Shown here in pieces: positions 19,742 to 27,574 of a DNA stretch of 64,000 nt; position 1 is the first letter of the stretch; every line of letters begins with the position of its first letter. The notes below the pieces were generated by a model that saw only the letters and a program-made list of their open reading frames with translations, had not been told where the DNA came from and did not search any database. The stretch lies in the NCBI RefSeq assembly GCF_000463015.1, contig NC_022247.1:2480001-2544000 (forward strand). The letters run 5' to 3'. A program made the translations under genes and the position numbers. This DNA is from Variovorax paradoxus B4. Lineage in GTDB: Bacteria; Pseudomonadota; Gammaproteobacteria; Burkholderiales; Burkholderiaceae_C.

Positions 19742-21567
19742 GCGAACAACAAATCAAGGTGCCCGACATCGGCGACTTCGACGAAGTCGCGGTGATCGAG
19801 GTGCTGGTCAATGTCGGCGACACGGTCAAGGCCGAGCAGTCGCTGATCACGGTCGAATCGGACAAGGCCTCGATGGAGATTCCGTCGTCGGCAGCCGGCG
19901 TGGTGAAGTCGCTGGCGGTCAAGGTGGGCGACAAGGTCAAGGAAGGCTCCGTGGTGCTGACGCTGGAGGTGGACGGTGCCGCGGCGCCTGCACCGGCGGC
20001 AGCTGCGCCCGCGCCAGCCTCTGCGGCTGCTGCTCCCGCACCCAAGGCAGCGCCGGCACCGGCTCCGGCGGCTGCGCCCGTGGCGTCCACCTATGGCGGC
20101 AAGGTCGATGTCGAATGCGACGTGATCGTGCTCGGCGCCGGCCCCGGCGGCTACTCGGCCGCGTTCCGTGCGGCCGACCTGGGCCTCAAGGTGGTGCTGA
20201 TCGAACGCTACGCCACGCTCGGCGGCGTGTGCCTGAACGTCGGCTGCATTCCTTCGAAGGCGCTGCTGCACGTCGCCTCCGTCATGGACGAGGTCAAGCA
20301 CTTCGCCGACCTGGGCGTGAGCTTTGCCGCGCCCACGGTCGACCGCGCCAAGCTGCTCGGCCACAAGAACAAGGTGGTGGGCAAGCTCACGGGGGGCCTC
20401 ACGGCCATGGCCAAGATGCGCAAGGTGACGGTGCTGCGCGGCGTCGGCAACTTCATCGACCCGTACCACCTCGAGGTGGAAGAAACGTCGGGCACCAGTT
20501 GGGACACCACGGGCAAGAAGCAGACCGTCAAGTTCCGCAACGCGATCATCGCGGCCGGCTCGCAGGCCGTGAGCCTGCCGTTCATGCCCAAGGACCCGCG
20601 CGTGGTCGACTCCACCGGCGCGCTCGAGATGGGCACCGACCCCAAGCGCATGCTGATCCTGGGCGGCGGCATCATCGGCCTCGAAATGGGCACGGTGTAT
20701 TCGACGCTGGGCGCGCGCCTGGACGTGGTCGAGATGCTCGACGGCCTGATGCAGGGCGCCGACCGCGACCTCGTCAAGGTCTGGCAGAAGATGAACGCGC
20801 CGCGCTTCGACAACATCATGCTCAAGACCAAGACGGTCGGCGCCGAGGCCACGAAGGAGGGCATCAAGGTGACCTTCGAGGGCGAGCAGGCACCGAAGGA
20901 GCCGCAGGTCTACGACCTCGTGCTGCAGGCCGTGGGCCGCAGCCCGAACGGCAAGAAGATCGGCGCCGAGAAGGCCGGCGTCGCGGTGAGCGACCGCGGC
21001 TTCATCCCGGTCGACATCCAGATGCGCACCAACGTGCCGCACATCTTTGCCATCGGCGACATCGTGGGCCAGCCGATGCTGGCGCACAAGGCGGTGCACG
21101 AGGCGCATGTGGCGGCCGAGGTGATCGCCGGCGAGCAGAAGGGCGACAAGGAGCTCTCGAGCGCTGCCTTCAACGCCCGCGTGATCCCGAGCGTGGCCTA
21201 CACCGACCCGGAAGTGGCGTGGGTGGGGCTCACCGAAGACCAGGCCAAGGCCGAAGGCATCAAGATCAAGAAGGGCCATTTTCCGTGGACCGCGTCGGGC
21301 CGCGCCATCGCCAACGGCCGCGACGAAGGTTTCACCAAGCTGCTGTTCGACGCCGAGACCCACCGCATCCTGGGCGGCGGCATCGTCGGCACGCATGCCG
21401 GCGACATGATCGGCGAGATTGCGCTGGCCATCGAGATGGGCGCCGACGAGATCGACATCGGCAAGACCATCCATCCGCATCCGACGCTGGGCGAGAGCAT
21501 CGGCATGGCGGCCGAGGTGGCACACGGGACCTGTACCGATCTGCCACCGGCCAAGAAGGCGGCCTGA
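19738..21567 (+). CDS. lpdA: Dihydrolipoyl dehydrogenase with N-terminal lipoyl domain, PDH E3
   Basis: A 609-residue flavoenzyme that reoxidises dihydrolipoamide with NAD. Residues 1-78 form a lipoyl domain with K43 in '[12 protein letters not shown]', almost the same as AceF's first domain; an Ala/Pro linker (about 80-117) follows. The E3 body has the FAD loop '[11 protein letters not shown]', redox cysteines C165 and C170 in '[13 protein letters not shown]', the NAD motif '[11 protein letters not shown]', and the catalytic His/Glu near 'HPHPTLGES'. Plain E3 enzymes are about 475 residues, as is the second E3 at 33859-35289. ATG overlaps the previous stop. A strong hairpin terminator follows, so this is the operon's last gene. 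Confidence 0.96.
   Translation: MSEQQIKVPDIGDFDEVAVIEVLVNVGDTVKAEQSLITVESDKASMEIPSSAAGVVKSLAVKVGDKVKEGSVVLTLEVDGAAAPAPAAAAPAPASAAAAPAPKAAPAPAPAAAPVASTYGGKVDVECDVIVLGAGPGGYSAAFRAADLGLKVVLIERYATLGGVCLNVGCIPSKALLHVASVMDEVKHFADLGVSFAAPTVDRAKLLGHKNKVVGKLTGGLTAMAKMRKVTVLRGVGNFIDPYHLEVEETSGTSWDTTGKKQTVKFRNAIIAAGSQAVSLPFMPKDPRVVDSTGALEMGTDPKRMLILGGGIIGLEMGTVYSTLGARLDVVEMLDGLMQGADRDLVKVWQKMNAPRFDNIMLKTKTVGAEATKEGIKVTFEGEQAPKEPQVYDLVLQAVGRSPNGKKIGAEKAGVAVSDRGFIPVDIQMRTNVPHIFAIGDIVGQPMLAHKAVHEAHVAAEVIAGEQKGDKELSSAAFNARVIPSVAYTDPEVAWVGLTEDQAKAEGIKIKKGHFPWTASGRAIANGRDEGFTKLLFDAETHRILGGGIVGTHAGDMIGEIALAIEMGADEIDIGKTIHPHPTLGESIGMAAEVAHGTCTDLPPAKKAA
19756..19890 (+). repeat. Lipoyl-domain direct repeat, copy in lpdA
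   Basis: Partner of the aceF copy at 17508-17642: 44 of 45 encoded residues are the same. It includes the lipoylation site and the two flanking beta strands. Confidence 0.8.
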
Positions 21568-21586
21568 TCGAGGTTCGACCGGCCAC

Positions 21587-21616
21587 AAAAAATCCCGCCG
21601 CGGCGGGATTTTTTTT
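21587..21616. terminator. Bidirectional intrinsic terminator after lpdA
   Basis: A perfect palindrome TCCCGCCGCGGCGGGA (21593-21608) is flanked by six A on the left and eight T on the right, giving a textbook terminator for lpdA on the plus strand. It can also stop the convergent NlpC/P60 gene on the minus strand. Confidence 0.9.
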
Positions 21617-21649
21617 GCCCTGATCCAGGGCGCTGGATTCAGGGGGGGC

Positions 21650-22237
21650 TCAGTTGCCGGTGTGGGTTGCAGCTGCTGCAGCCGCGGCCTTGATGTCGTC
21701 GTTCTGTGCGCCGCCGAGCACGCGGCGCGCGCCGTCGAAGCGGCGGCTCCAGTAGCTGCCGTTCATGTCTTCCACACGCACCTGGGCGCCCGTGCGCGGC
21801 GAATGGATGAACTTGCCTTCGCCGACATAGATGCCGACATGGCTGAAGGCGCGGCGCATGGTGTTGAAGAAGACGAGATCGCCCGGCTTGAGCTGGCTGG
21901 GATCGATCTTCTCGGTGGCGGCCGCCTGCTCTTCGGCCCGGCGCGGCAGCACATGGCCGAGCGTCTGGTTGTACATCGCGCGAACGAAGCCGCTGCAATC
22001 AAAACCGGATTCGACCGAGTTGCCGCCACGGCGGTAAGGGACCCCGAGGAAGCCGATGGCGGTGACCACGAGGTCGGAAGTTCGTTCGGCGACGGTTTGG
22101 CGGACCTGCCTGAGTTGTCCGATGATGCCCTTGTCGGCGAGCAACCGGGCCAGTTCGTCGTCGGTTCGATCCTGTTGGGGGGCGGCCTGGACGGCGACGG
22201 CAAACAGGAGGGACGCGGGTAGGACGAAAAAACGCAT
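21650..22237 (-). CDS. NlpC/P60 family peptidoglycan endopeptidase
   Basis: A 195-residue exported cysteine peptidase. A signal peptide spans 1-18 (MRFF...VAVQA). The C40 domain (about 55-165) has the catalytic Cys81 in 'GFDCSGFV', the histidine in 'FSHVGIYVGEGKFIHSP' and 'KPGDLVFF' between them. Such enzymes cut stem-peptide bonds in cell-wall peptidoglycan (spr/MepS, NlpC type). There is no lipobox, so it is probably soluble in the periplasm. The start codon is unusually close to a good promoter (-10 ends 7 bases before the ATG), suggesting a leaderless message. It is convergent with lpdA and shares its terminator. Confidence 0.85.
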   Translation of the reverse strand: MRFFVLPASLLFAVAVQAAPQQDRTDDELARLLADKGIIGQLRQVRQTVAERTSDLVVTAIGFLGVPYRRGGNSVESGFDCSGFVRAMYNQTLGHVLPRRAEEQAAATEKIDPSQLKPGDLVFFNTMRRAFSHVGIYVGEGKFIHSPRTGAQVRVEDMNGSYWSRRFDGARRVLGGAQNDDIKAAAAAAATHTGN

Positions 22238-22244
22238 GGCGCGT

Positions 22245-22273
22245 AGGATATTGATGACGCGCAGTTATGTCAA
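22245..22273 (-). promoter_or_regulatory. Sigma70-type promoter of the NlpC/P60 gene
   Basis: On the minus strand, TTGACA (22273-22268) and TATCCT (22250-22245) are separated by exactly 17 bases. The -10 box ends 7 bases before the A of the ATG at 22237, placing the likely transcription start at the start codon itself. Confidence 0.65.
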
Positions 22274-22478
22274 CCTCATCCGAATTGGCGAATGTATCTT
22301 CAAGTTATTGATTTGGTTGATTTTTTTTGATTCGAGCGAAGAAAAAATGTAACGGCCGATCTTTATGAACCATAAGCGATTGGCTGGAAGTGAACTTTTG
22401 TGCTCCTGGCGAAGGGGCGAACAGCCTGGATTCGCATCCCATTTCGCGTCAAGATCGCTCCAACTACCCGGAAAAGAC
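22274..22478. other. AT-rich intergenic region between nlpC-type and sugar dehydrogenase genes
   Basis: Base composition drops sharply here (T8 at about 22322, A-rich 22338-22348). It separates divergent genes and must carry the promoter of the sugar dehydrogenase. I cannot fix a -35/-10 pair on the plus strand with confidence, and no stable long hairpin or known riboswitch core is apparent. Confidence 0.4.
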
Positions 22479-23609
22479 ATGAACCTGCAAATTCAGGAAG
22501 CTCTGCGCGTCCTAGGGAAGACGGCCATCGTCGCAGGGCTGGGTGTCTGGGGCGCCGCCATGGCGCAGATACGGCCGGAAACCATTTCGTCGGGTCTGGA
22601 GACCCCCTGGGGGGTCGCCTTTCTGCCAGGCGGCCGTTTCGTGGTCACCGAGCGTCCCGGCCGGTTGCGGCTGATCGGTGCGGACGGCAAGGTCGGTGCA
22701 CCCATCGCAGGCCTGCCCGCCATTGCGGCCGGCGGCCAGGGCGGCTTGCTCGACGTGCTGGCCGATTCGGGCTTCGAAAAGAACCGCACGCTGTATTTCT
22801 GTTTCTCGGAACCCGAGGCCGGCGGTTCGGGCAACAGCACGGCACTGGCCAGCACGCAGCTTTCGGCCGACGGCGCACGGCTCGAGAACCTCAGGATCAT
22901 CTTCAGCCAGCAGCCCAAGGTGGCCAGCCGCAACCATTTCGGCTGCCGCATCGTCGAGTCGCGCGATGGCACGCTGTTTCTCACGCTGGGCGACCGGTTC
23001 AGCCGCAAGGACGATGCGCAGAAGCTGGACAACCACCTCGGCAAGGTGGTGCGCATCGCCAAGGACGGCTCGGCGCCCAAGGACAACCCCTTCGCCGGCC
23101 GGGCCGGCGCGCTGCCCGAGATCTGGAGCTATGGCCATCGCAACGGACAGGGCGCGACGCTCGCGCCCGATGGCCGCTTCTGGATGACCGAGCACGGCCC
23201 GCAGGGCGGCGACGAGATCAACATTGCGCAGGCCGGCCGCAACTACGGCTGGCCGGTGATCACCTACGGCGAGAACTACGGCGGCGGAAAGATCGGCGAG
23301 GGCCTCACGGCCAAGGACGGCATGGAACAGCCGCTGCACTATTGGGTGCCGTCGATTGCGCCCTCGGGCATGGCTTTCCTGACCAGCGACCGCTACGGTG
23401 CGGCATGGAAGGGCAATCTGTTCGTGGGATCGCTCAAGTTCGGCTACCTCGACCGCATCGAACTGAAGGACGGCAAGGTGGGGGCCGAGCACAAGCTGCT
23501 GGCTGACGGCAAAGCCCGTATCCGTGATGTGAAGCAGGGGCCGGACGGCCTGCTCTACGTGCTGACCGACGAATTCGACGGCAAGCTGCTGCGCCTGCGG
23601 CCGAACTGA
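22479..23609 (+). CDS. PQQ-dependent aldose sugar dehydrogenase-like protein (YliI/Asd family)
   Basis: A 376-residue exported beta-propeller. A signal peptide ends near residue 29 (AMA-Q). 'LETPWGVAFLPGGRFVVTERPGRLR' (N-terminal blade), 'SRNHFGCRIV', 'SYGHRNGQGATLAPDG', 'WMTEHGPQGGDEIN' and 'NYGWPVITYGENY' are hallmarks of the soluble PQQ glucose/aldose dehydrogenase family such as E. coli YliI, which oxidises aldoses in the periplasm when supplied with PQQ. The ATG at 22479 is chosen because it begins the signal peptide; an upstream in-frame ATG at 22365 would bury it. Upstream 22274-22478 is AT-rich, contains a T8 run and presumably holds the promoter. The sugar substrate is unknown. Confidence 0.85.
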   Translation: MNLQIQEALRVLGKTAIVAGLGVWGAAMAQIRPETISSGLETPWGVAFLPGGRFVVTERPGRLRLIGADGKVGAPIAGLPAIAAGGQGGLLDVLADSGFEKNRTLYFCFSEPEAGGSGNSTALASTQLSADGARLENLRIIFSQQPKVASRNHFGCRIVESRDGTLFLTLGDRFSRKDDAQKLDNHLGKVVRIAKDGSAPKDNPFAGRAGALPEIWSYGHRNGQGATLAPDGRFWMTEHGPQGGDEINIAQAGRNYGWPVITYGENYGGGKIGEGLTAKDGMEQPLHYWVPSIAPSGMAFLTSDRYGAAWKGNLFVGSLKFGYLDRIELKDGKVGAEHKLLADGKARIRDVKQGPDGLLYVLTDEFDGKLLRLRPN

Positions 23610-23619
23610 GGCCGTGCTT

Positions 23620-24414
23620 TCAGCCGGGGCAGCCCGGCAGCGGCAGTGTCGGCAGCATGCGGCGCCAGAGCCGCGTCCACTCGGGCCAGTCGTGGCCGCC
23701 TTCGGTCGTGAAGACGCGGCCCGCAGGCAGTGCGGCTGCCAGGAGCCGATGGCTGAAGGCAAAGCGGTCGTCGACGCCATAGCCCAGATAGAGCGGCGGC
23801 CGCGCGCCGAATGTGGCCGTGGCGCCGACGTAGCCGCGCAGCCATTGCCACAGCTGTGTCTCGTTCGGCGTTCGCGGGTCGCCGCCCGGTGGATCGCCCA
23901 GCGGTCCGCTCCAGCGGGCCAGGCCGCCGGCATTGGCGATGTCGGCGCCGAGCGCGCGCTCTCCGAGGTAGGGCGCAATGGCCACGAGGCCCGCGAGTTC
24001 GCCGGGGTGGGTCTGCGCGTAGAGCAGTCCGCCGAAGCCGCCGACCGAAATGCCGACGATCCAGATGGCCTTGTAGCCCTTGCTGCGCGCCGGCGCCATC
24101 ACGTCCCGGCTCAGGCGGTCGAGGATGGTCTTGTCGTTGTAGTAGCCCAGGTGCGCATCGACCCGCATCACGTCCACCGCGAGCCTGTTGTCGTTCAGCG
24201 CCTTGACGAAGCCTTCGCGCTCGAATTCGTCCGGGTGCGAGTACGCGCCGGGCAGCATCACGATCAGCGTGTCGGCGTTCGGCGTGCAGCTGCTTTTCTC
24301 GAGCGTGCTGTCCAGCGGCGCCCTGGTCGTGCGCAGGCCGCCGCAGCCGGTGGCCGCGAGCGCCGCGCAAAGGCTCAGGATGGTGAGGGGGCACCGGGCC
24401 GAAAAGATCCGCAT
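23620..24414 (-). CDS. Lipoprotein alpha/beta hydrolase
   Basis: A 264-residue serine hydrolase anchored as a lipoprotein: a signal segment with lipobox LAATGC places the lipidated cysteine at C24. The nucleophile elbow is GISVGG with Ser123, preceded by an oxyanion-hole strand 'IVMLPGAYSHPDEF'. The likely catalytic histidine is in 'EGGHDWPEW' near the C-terminus, and an acidic residue is available in 'YGVDDRF'. The fold is that of esterases/lipases; substrate is not deducible. It starts 10 bases after the HpaB/AbfD-superfamily gene on the same strand and is probably co-transcribed with it. Convergent with the sugar dehydrogenase gene, leaving only 10 bases between stops. Confidence 0.75.
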   Translation of the reverse strand: MRIFSARCPLTILSLCAALAATGCGGLRTTRAPLDSTLEKSSCTPNADTLIVMLPGAYSHPDEFEREGFVKALNDNRLAVDVMRVDAHLGYYNDKTILDRLSRDVMAPARSKGYKAIWIVGISVGGFGGLLYAQTHPGELAGLVAIAPYLGERALGADIANAGGLARWSGPLGDPPGGDPRTPNETQLWQWLRGYVGATATFGARPPLYLGYGVDDRFAFSHRLLAAALPAGRVFTTEGGHDWPEWTRLWRRMLPTLPLPGCPG

Positions 24415-24424
24415 GCGCCGGAGT

Positions 24425-26047
24425 CTAGGGGCGCCGCGATGCCGGCAGTTCGACCCTCACCGGCTGGCCGGGTGCGGTGCAGCCCGTGTCGCAGCACTTG
24501 CCGGGCTGGCGGTTCCTCGTGATGGCGCGGGCGGGATCGTGCGGCGCGGCCGCGGGCGAGCCATCGGCCGCGATGCCGCGCTCGAGGATGCGCTCGACCA
24601 GCTCGACCTTGGAGCCGACCGGATAGTTGCGCCAGATCTCCTGCTTCATGGCCGCCGGCGAGCCGCCGCCGTGCAGGCTGATCACGCTGTACCAGCCGCC
24701 CTGGTAGCCGGCCGTCAGGTCTTCGATGAAGCGCGCCGTCTCGATGCGCTGCTCGTACGGGATCGCCGGACTGGCGCGCAGCACGTCCGACAGGCGGGCG
24801 GCGGTTTCGGGGTTGTGGTCTTCGTCGGGGCCGGGCAGGGTGACGATCAGGCCGCCGCTCACGTAGTGCGCGATGCGGTGCATGTCGTAGATCTTCGTGG
24901 CCAGCAGCAGCTTGCCGATGTTGCTGAACACCGGGTCGGGCATGAAGACCTCGCAGTGTTCGTCGGCCTTGCCGTAGACGCTGGCCGCCACGCCGCAGGC
25001 AAAGAAGCTCTCGGTGATGGTGATGAGCTCGACCATCTGTTCGCGCAGGTGGCTTTCCTTGCCCGGGTCGAAGCCGTTGGCCTCGCACATCAGCGCGCCG
25101 GCACCGATCAGCAGGTCGCCGAAGCCCGCACGGGCGCCGATGCAACTGTGGCGGTGATGGGTGGCGTAGCTGTAGGTCAGGTGGCCGGAGTGTTCCCACT
25201 CGCCTGCGCAGAACACGCGCTCCCAGGGCACGAAGACCTTGTCGAACATGCACACGCCGGTGCTCTGGCCGTACTTGCGGCTGAAGAGGGCGTCGCCGTG
25301 CTCGAGCTTCTCGCCAGGGCGGCCGGCCGGCCGCGCGACGATCGCGAGCCCGGGCGCATCGAGCGGCACCGCGCAGCACACGGCGAAGTCGGCGTCCTCC
25401 CTGCCCATGTTGCGGCAGGGCATGACCAGCAGCTCGTGCACGTAGGGAGCCCCGGTCACGATGGCCTTGGTGCCCGAGATCACGATGCCGCGCGCATTGC
25501 GCTCGACCACGTGCAGGTAGCTGTCGACGTTCGCCTGCTCGTGCGGACGCCGGCTGCGGTCGCCCTTGGCGTCGGTCATGGCCACGCCGAGGGTCAGGTC
25601 CTGGTCCTGGATGCGGTGCAGGTAATCGAGGAAGCGCGCGGTGTGCTCGGTGCTGCCGCGCGCGTCGTCGATGCGGGCCGACACCTGCGCGATGGCGTTG
25701 AGCGCGTCGTGCGTCAGGTAGCGCTGGGCGCAGCCGGTTTCCTGGCAGACCAGCCGCACGGCCTCGAGCTTGTTGAGCAGGTCGCCCGAGCGGGTGTTGA
25801 GGTGGGAGAGCCGGTTCACGCGCTTGCCGCTGGTGTGCTGCACGGCGGTCATCAGCGGCTCGTATTCCTTCTTGAGGGCGTAGTCGTAGGTGAGGGCGAT
25901 GGCATTGATGCCGGGCTGGAACGCGGCTTCGTCCGCCACGCTCTCGACGCGGCGGCCGTCGACGAACACGGTCGGCCGACAGCGGCGCAGCGACTCGCGA
26001 TAGTCGGCGCCGGACATGAGGGAGGCGCTGGGGGGCGGGGCGTTCAT
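24425..26047 (-). CDS. 4-hydroxyphenylacetate 3-hydroxylase / 4-hydroxybutyryl-CoA dehydratase superfamily protein
   Basis: A 540-residue acyl-CoA-dehydrogenase-fold flavoprotein. 'GIVISGTKAIVTGAPYVHELLV' and 'KVFVPWERVF' occur in both HpaB monooxygenases and AbfD dehydratases. The helix 'HHRHSCIGARAGFGDLLIGAG' resembles AbfD more, but the position where I recall the AbfD cluster cysteine holds Ala, so an iron-sulfur dehydratase role is doubtful. It may be an FADH2-using aromatic hydroxylase or an uncharacterised branch; no flavin reductase partner is seen. The ATG at 26047 has a ribosome-like GGAG upstream. It is divergent from a TetR gene with an operator between them, so expression is probably induced by a ligand of that regulator. 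Confidence 0.7.
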   Translation of the reverse strand: MNAPPPSASLMSGADYRESLRRCRPTVFVDGRRVESVADEAAFQPGINAIALTYDYALKKEYEPLMTAVQHTSGKRVNRLSHLNTRSGDLLNKLEAVRLVCQETGCAQRYLTHDALNAIAQVSARIDDARGSTEHTARFLDYLHRIQDQDLTLGVAMTDAKGDRSRRPHEQANVDSYLHVVERNARGIVISGTKAIVTGAPYVHELLVMPCRNMGREDADFAVCCAVPLDAPGLAIVARPAGRPGEKLEHGDALFSRKYGQSTGVCMFDKVFVPWERVFCAGEWEHSGHLTYSYATHHRHSCIGARAGFGDLLIGAGALMCEANGFDPGKESHLREQMVELITITESFFACGVAASVYGKADEHCEVFMPDPVFSNIGKLLLATKIYDMHRIAHYVSGGLIVTLPGPDEDHNPETAARLSDVLRASPAIPYEQRIETARFIEDLTAGYQGGWYSVISLHGGGSPAAMKQEIWRNYPVGSKVELVERILERGIAADGSPAAAPHDPARAITRNRQPGKCCDTGCTAPGQPVRVELPASRRP

Positions 26048-26077
26048 CGTGCGTGTCTCCTGGAGTTCCGGTCTGAA

Positions 26078-26113
26078 TTTAAACACTGTTCAATTTTTTG
26101 ATCAATGGTTAAA
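26078..26113. promoter_or_regulatory. Inverted-repeat operator between TetR gene and its divergent target
   Basis: TTTAAACACTGTTCAA (26078-26093) and TTGATCAATGGTTAAA (26098-26113) form a 16-bp inverted repeat matching at 13 positions, separated by TTTT. It lies 31 bases before the HpaB/AbfD-like ATG and 41 bases before the TetR ATG, the usual place for a self-regulating TetR operator. It is the most AT-rich part of the gap. Confidence 0.65.
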
Positions 26114-26153
26114 AAAAAGGAGCAGCGATCGATCGAAGGCTATAGTCCCGCCC

Positions 26154-26825
26154 ATGCAAGCCAAGCTTCACCGCCGCCAGGCGCTCACAGACGCCCGCCG
26201 CGCGCTCGTGCTCGACGCCGCCCGCGCGGTCTTTCTGGAGGCTGGCATCGAGGGCGCGAGCATTCGCGAAATTGCCCGCAAGGCCGGGTACACGCCGGGC
26301 GCGATCTATTCGTACTTCGAGAGCAAGGAGGCGATCTACGCGGCCTTGCTCGGCGAGTCGATCCAGCGCTTGCAGGCGGCCGTGGCCGATGCCTCTGCGT
26401 CAGGGGATCGCCCCGGCCAGACGCTCGCCGCCAGGGCCCAGGCGTGGTTCGACTTCTACGCCGCGAACCCGCGCGAGCTCGACCTGGGCTTCTATCTGGT
26501 GCAGGGCATGCGTCCGCGCGGCCTGACCAGCGAGCTCGACCACGAACTGAACGACCACCTCTATCAGGCCTTGCGCCCGTGCGAAGAGGCGCTGCTGGCG
26601 ATGGGGCTCGATGCAGACAGTGCCTTGCGAGAAAATACTTCGCTGTTCGCGCACGGCGTCGGCCTGCTGCTGATGCAGCACACCGGGCGCATCCGCATGT
26701 TCAGGCAGTCGGCCGATGCGCTGTTCAAGAACTACGTGGCGCAGCTCGTGCAGCGCGTCGATGGCGGCCCGCGCCCAGCCGGTCTTTTCAGTGGTACGGT
26801 TCAGCCCAATTCAACCGATACCTGA
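26154..26825 (+). CDS. TetR/AcrR family transcriptional regulator
   Basis: A 223-residue repressor. Residues about 15-62 form the TetR DNA-binding domain ('ILDAA'-like 'VLDAARAVFLEAGIEG', then 'IREIARKAGYTPGAIYSYFESKEAIYAALL'). The C-terminal ligand/dimer domain (about 75-200) is helical with Trp92-Phe93 style packing and no recognisable ligand motif. It is divergent from the HpaB/AbfD-superfamily gene, with a 36-base dyad between them, and so probably represses that gene and itself. The ATG at 26154 is the only start placing the HTH at the usual distance. The inducer is unknown, perhaps an aromatic or acyl-CoA substrate of the target enzyme. Confidence 0.88.
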   Translation: MQAKLHRRQALTDARRALVLDAARAVFLEAGIEGASIREIARKAGYTPGAIYSYFESKEAIYAALLGESIQRLQAAVADASASGDRPGQTLAARAQAWFDFYAANPRELDLGFYLVQGMRPRGLTSELDHELNDHLYQALRPCEEALLAMGLDADSALRENTSLFAHGVGLLLMQHTGRIRMFRQSADALFKNYVAQLVQRVDGGPRPAGLFSGTVQPNSTDT

Positions 26826-26837
26826 AAGAAACTGTTC

Positions 26838-27440
26838 ATGCTGCTCGATGCCTCGCTCTCCCAACTCGTTCTGGTCGACTACCAGGCGCGGCTGATGCCG
26901 GCGATCTTCGAGGGCGAGGCGGTCGCGCAGAACGCGGTGCGGCTCGGCAAGATGGCCCGGTTGTTCCAGGTGCCGGTGTGGGGCACCGAGCACAACCCCT
27001 CCAAGCTGGGCGAGAACCTGCCCGACATCCGCGCGCTGTGCCAGCGCACCCTGTCGAAGATGCACTTCAGCGGCGTGGAAGAAGGCCTGGGCGAATGGCT
27101 GCGCGTGCCGGCGAAGGCGCCGCAGGGCAATGCCCGCAGCCTGCCCAAGCATCTGCAGAAGCCTGCGGCGGGAGCCGAAGAGCGCAATTCCATCGTGATC
27201 GCCGGCTGCGAAGCCCACGTCTGTCTGCTGCAGACCGCGCTCGACCTGCTGGAAGACGAATTCGAGGTCTGGGTCGTCACGGATGCCTGCAGCTCGCGCA
27301 CCGAGCGCAACCGCGATGCCGCCTTCGACCGGCTGGCCGGCGCCGGGGCCGAACTCGTGACGACGGAGATGGTCGGCTTCGAATGGCTGCGCACGGCGGA
27401 ACACCCCGCCTTTGACGAGCTGCTCGCGCTGATTCGATAG
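26838..27440 (+). CDS. Isochorismatase-family cysteine hydrolase
   Basis: A 200-residue alpha/beta hydrolase of the isochorismatase superfamily. The catalytic triad is visible as Asp14 ('LVLVDYQ'), Lys74 ('LSKMHFS') and Cys124 in 'IAGCEAHVCLLQTALDL'. The arrangement matches YcaC-type and nicotinamidase-like proteins with a free cysteine, rather than the siderophore isochorismatase EntB, which lacks it. It starts 12 bases after the TetR gene and may be in its transcript. The substrate (an amide or similar small C-N bond) cannot be told from sequence. Confidence 0.85.
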   Translation: MLLDASLSQLVLVDYQARLMPAIFEGEAVAQNAVRLGKMARLFQVPVWGTEHNPSKLGENLPDIRALCQRTLSKMHFSGVEEGLGEWLRVPAKAPQGNARSLPKHLQKPAAGAEERNSIVIAGCEAHVCLLQTALDLLEDEFEVWVVTDACSSRTERNRDAAFDRLAGAGAELVTTEMVGFEWLRTAEHPAFDELLALIR

Positions 27441-27574
27441 CCGGAATCGGCGGCGCATGACAGGGCTCGGCCCGATTGTTCCGGCCGTCAGCTTGCTGCA
27501 AGATCAGTCTCCATAATTATGAATTCAGTTTTGGCGATGCCGCCAGGGCCGGACGAATAAGGAGACATGTCCAG

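Noticed and set aside
19615..21588. Long open frame antisense to lpdA, and similar frames antisense to aceE, sucA and others
   Set aside because: In DNA this GC-rich, antisense frames stay open by codon bias. The peptides are rich in Arg, His and Ala with no family match, while the sense genes are certain.
24425..26047. Calling the enzyme 4-hydroxybutyryl-CoA dehydratase
   Set aside because: The recalled cluster ligand pattern (CxxxC and HxxxxxxC) is not reproduced; Ala takes the last position.
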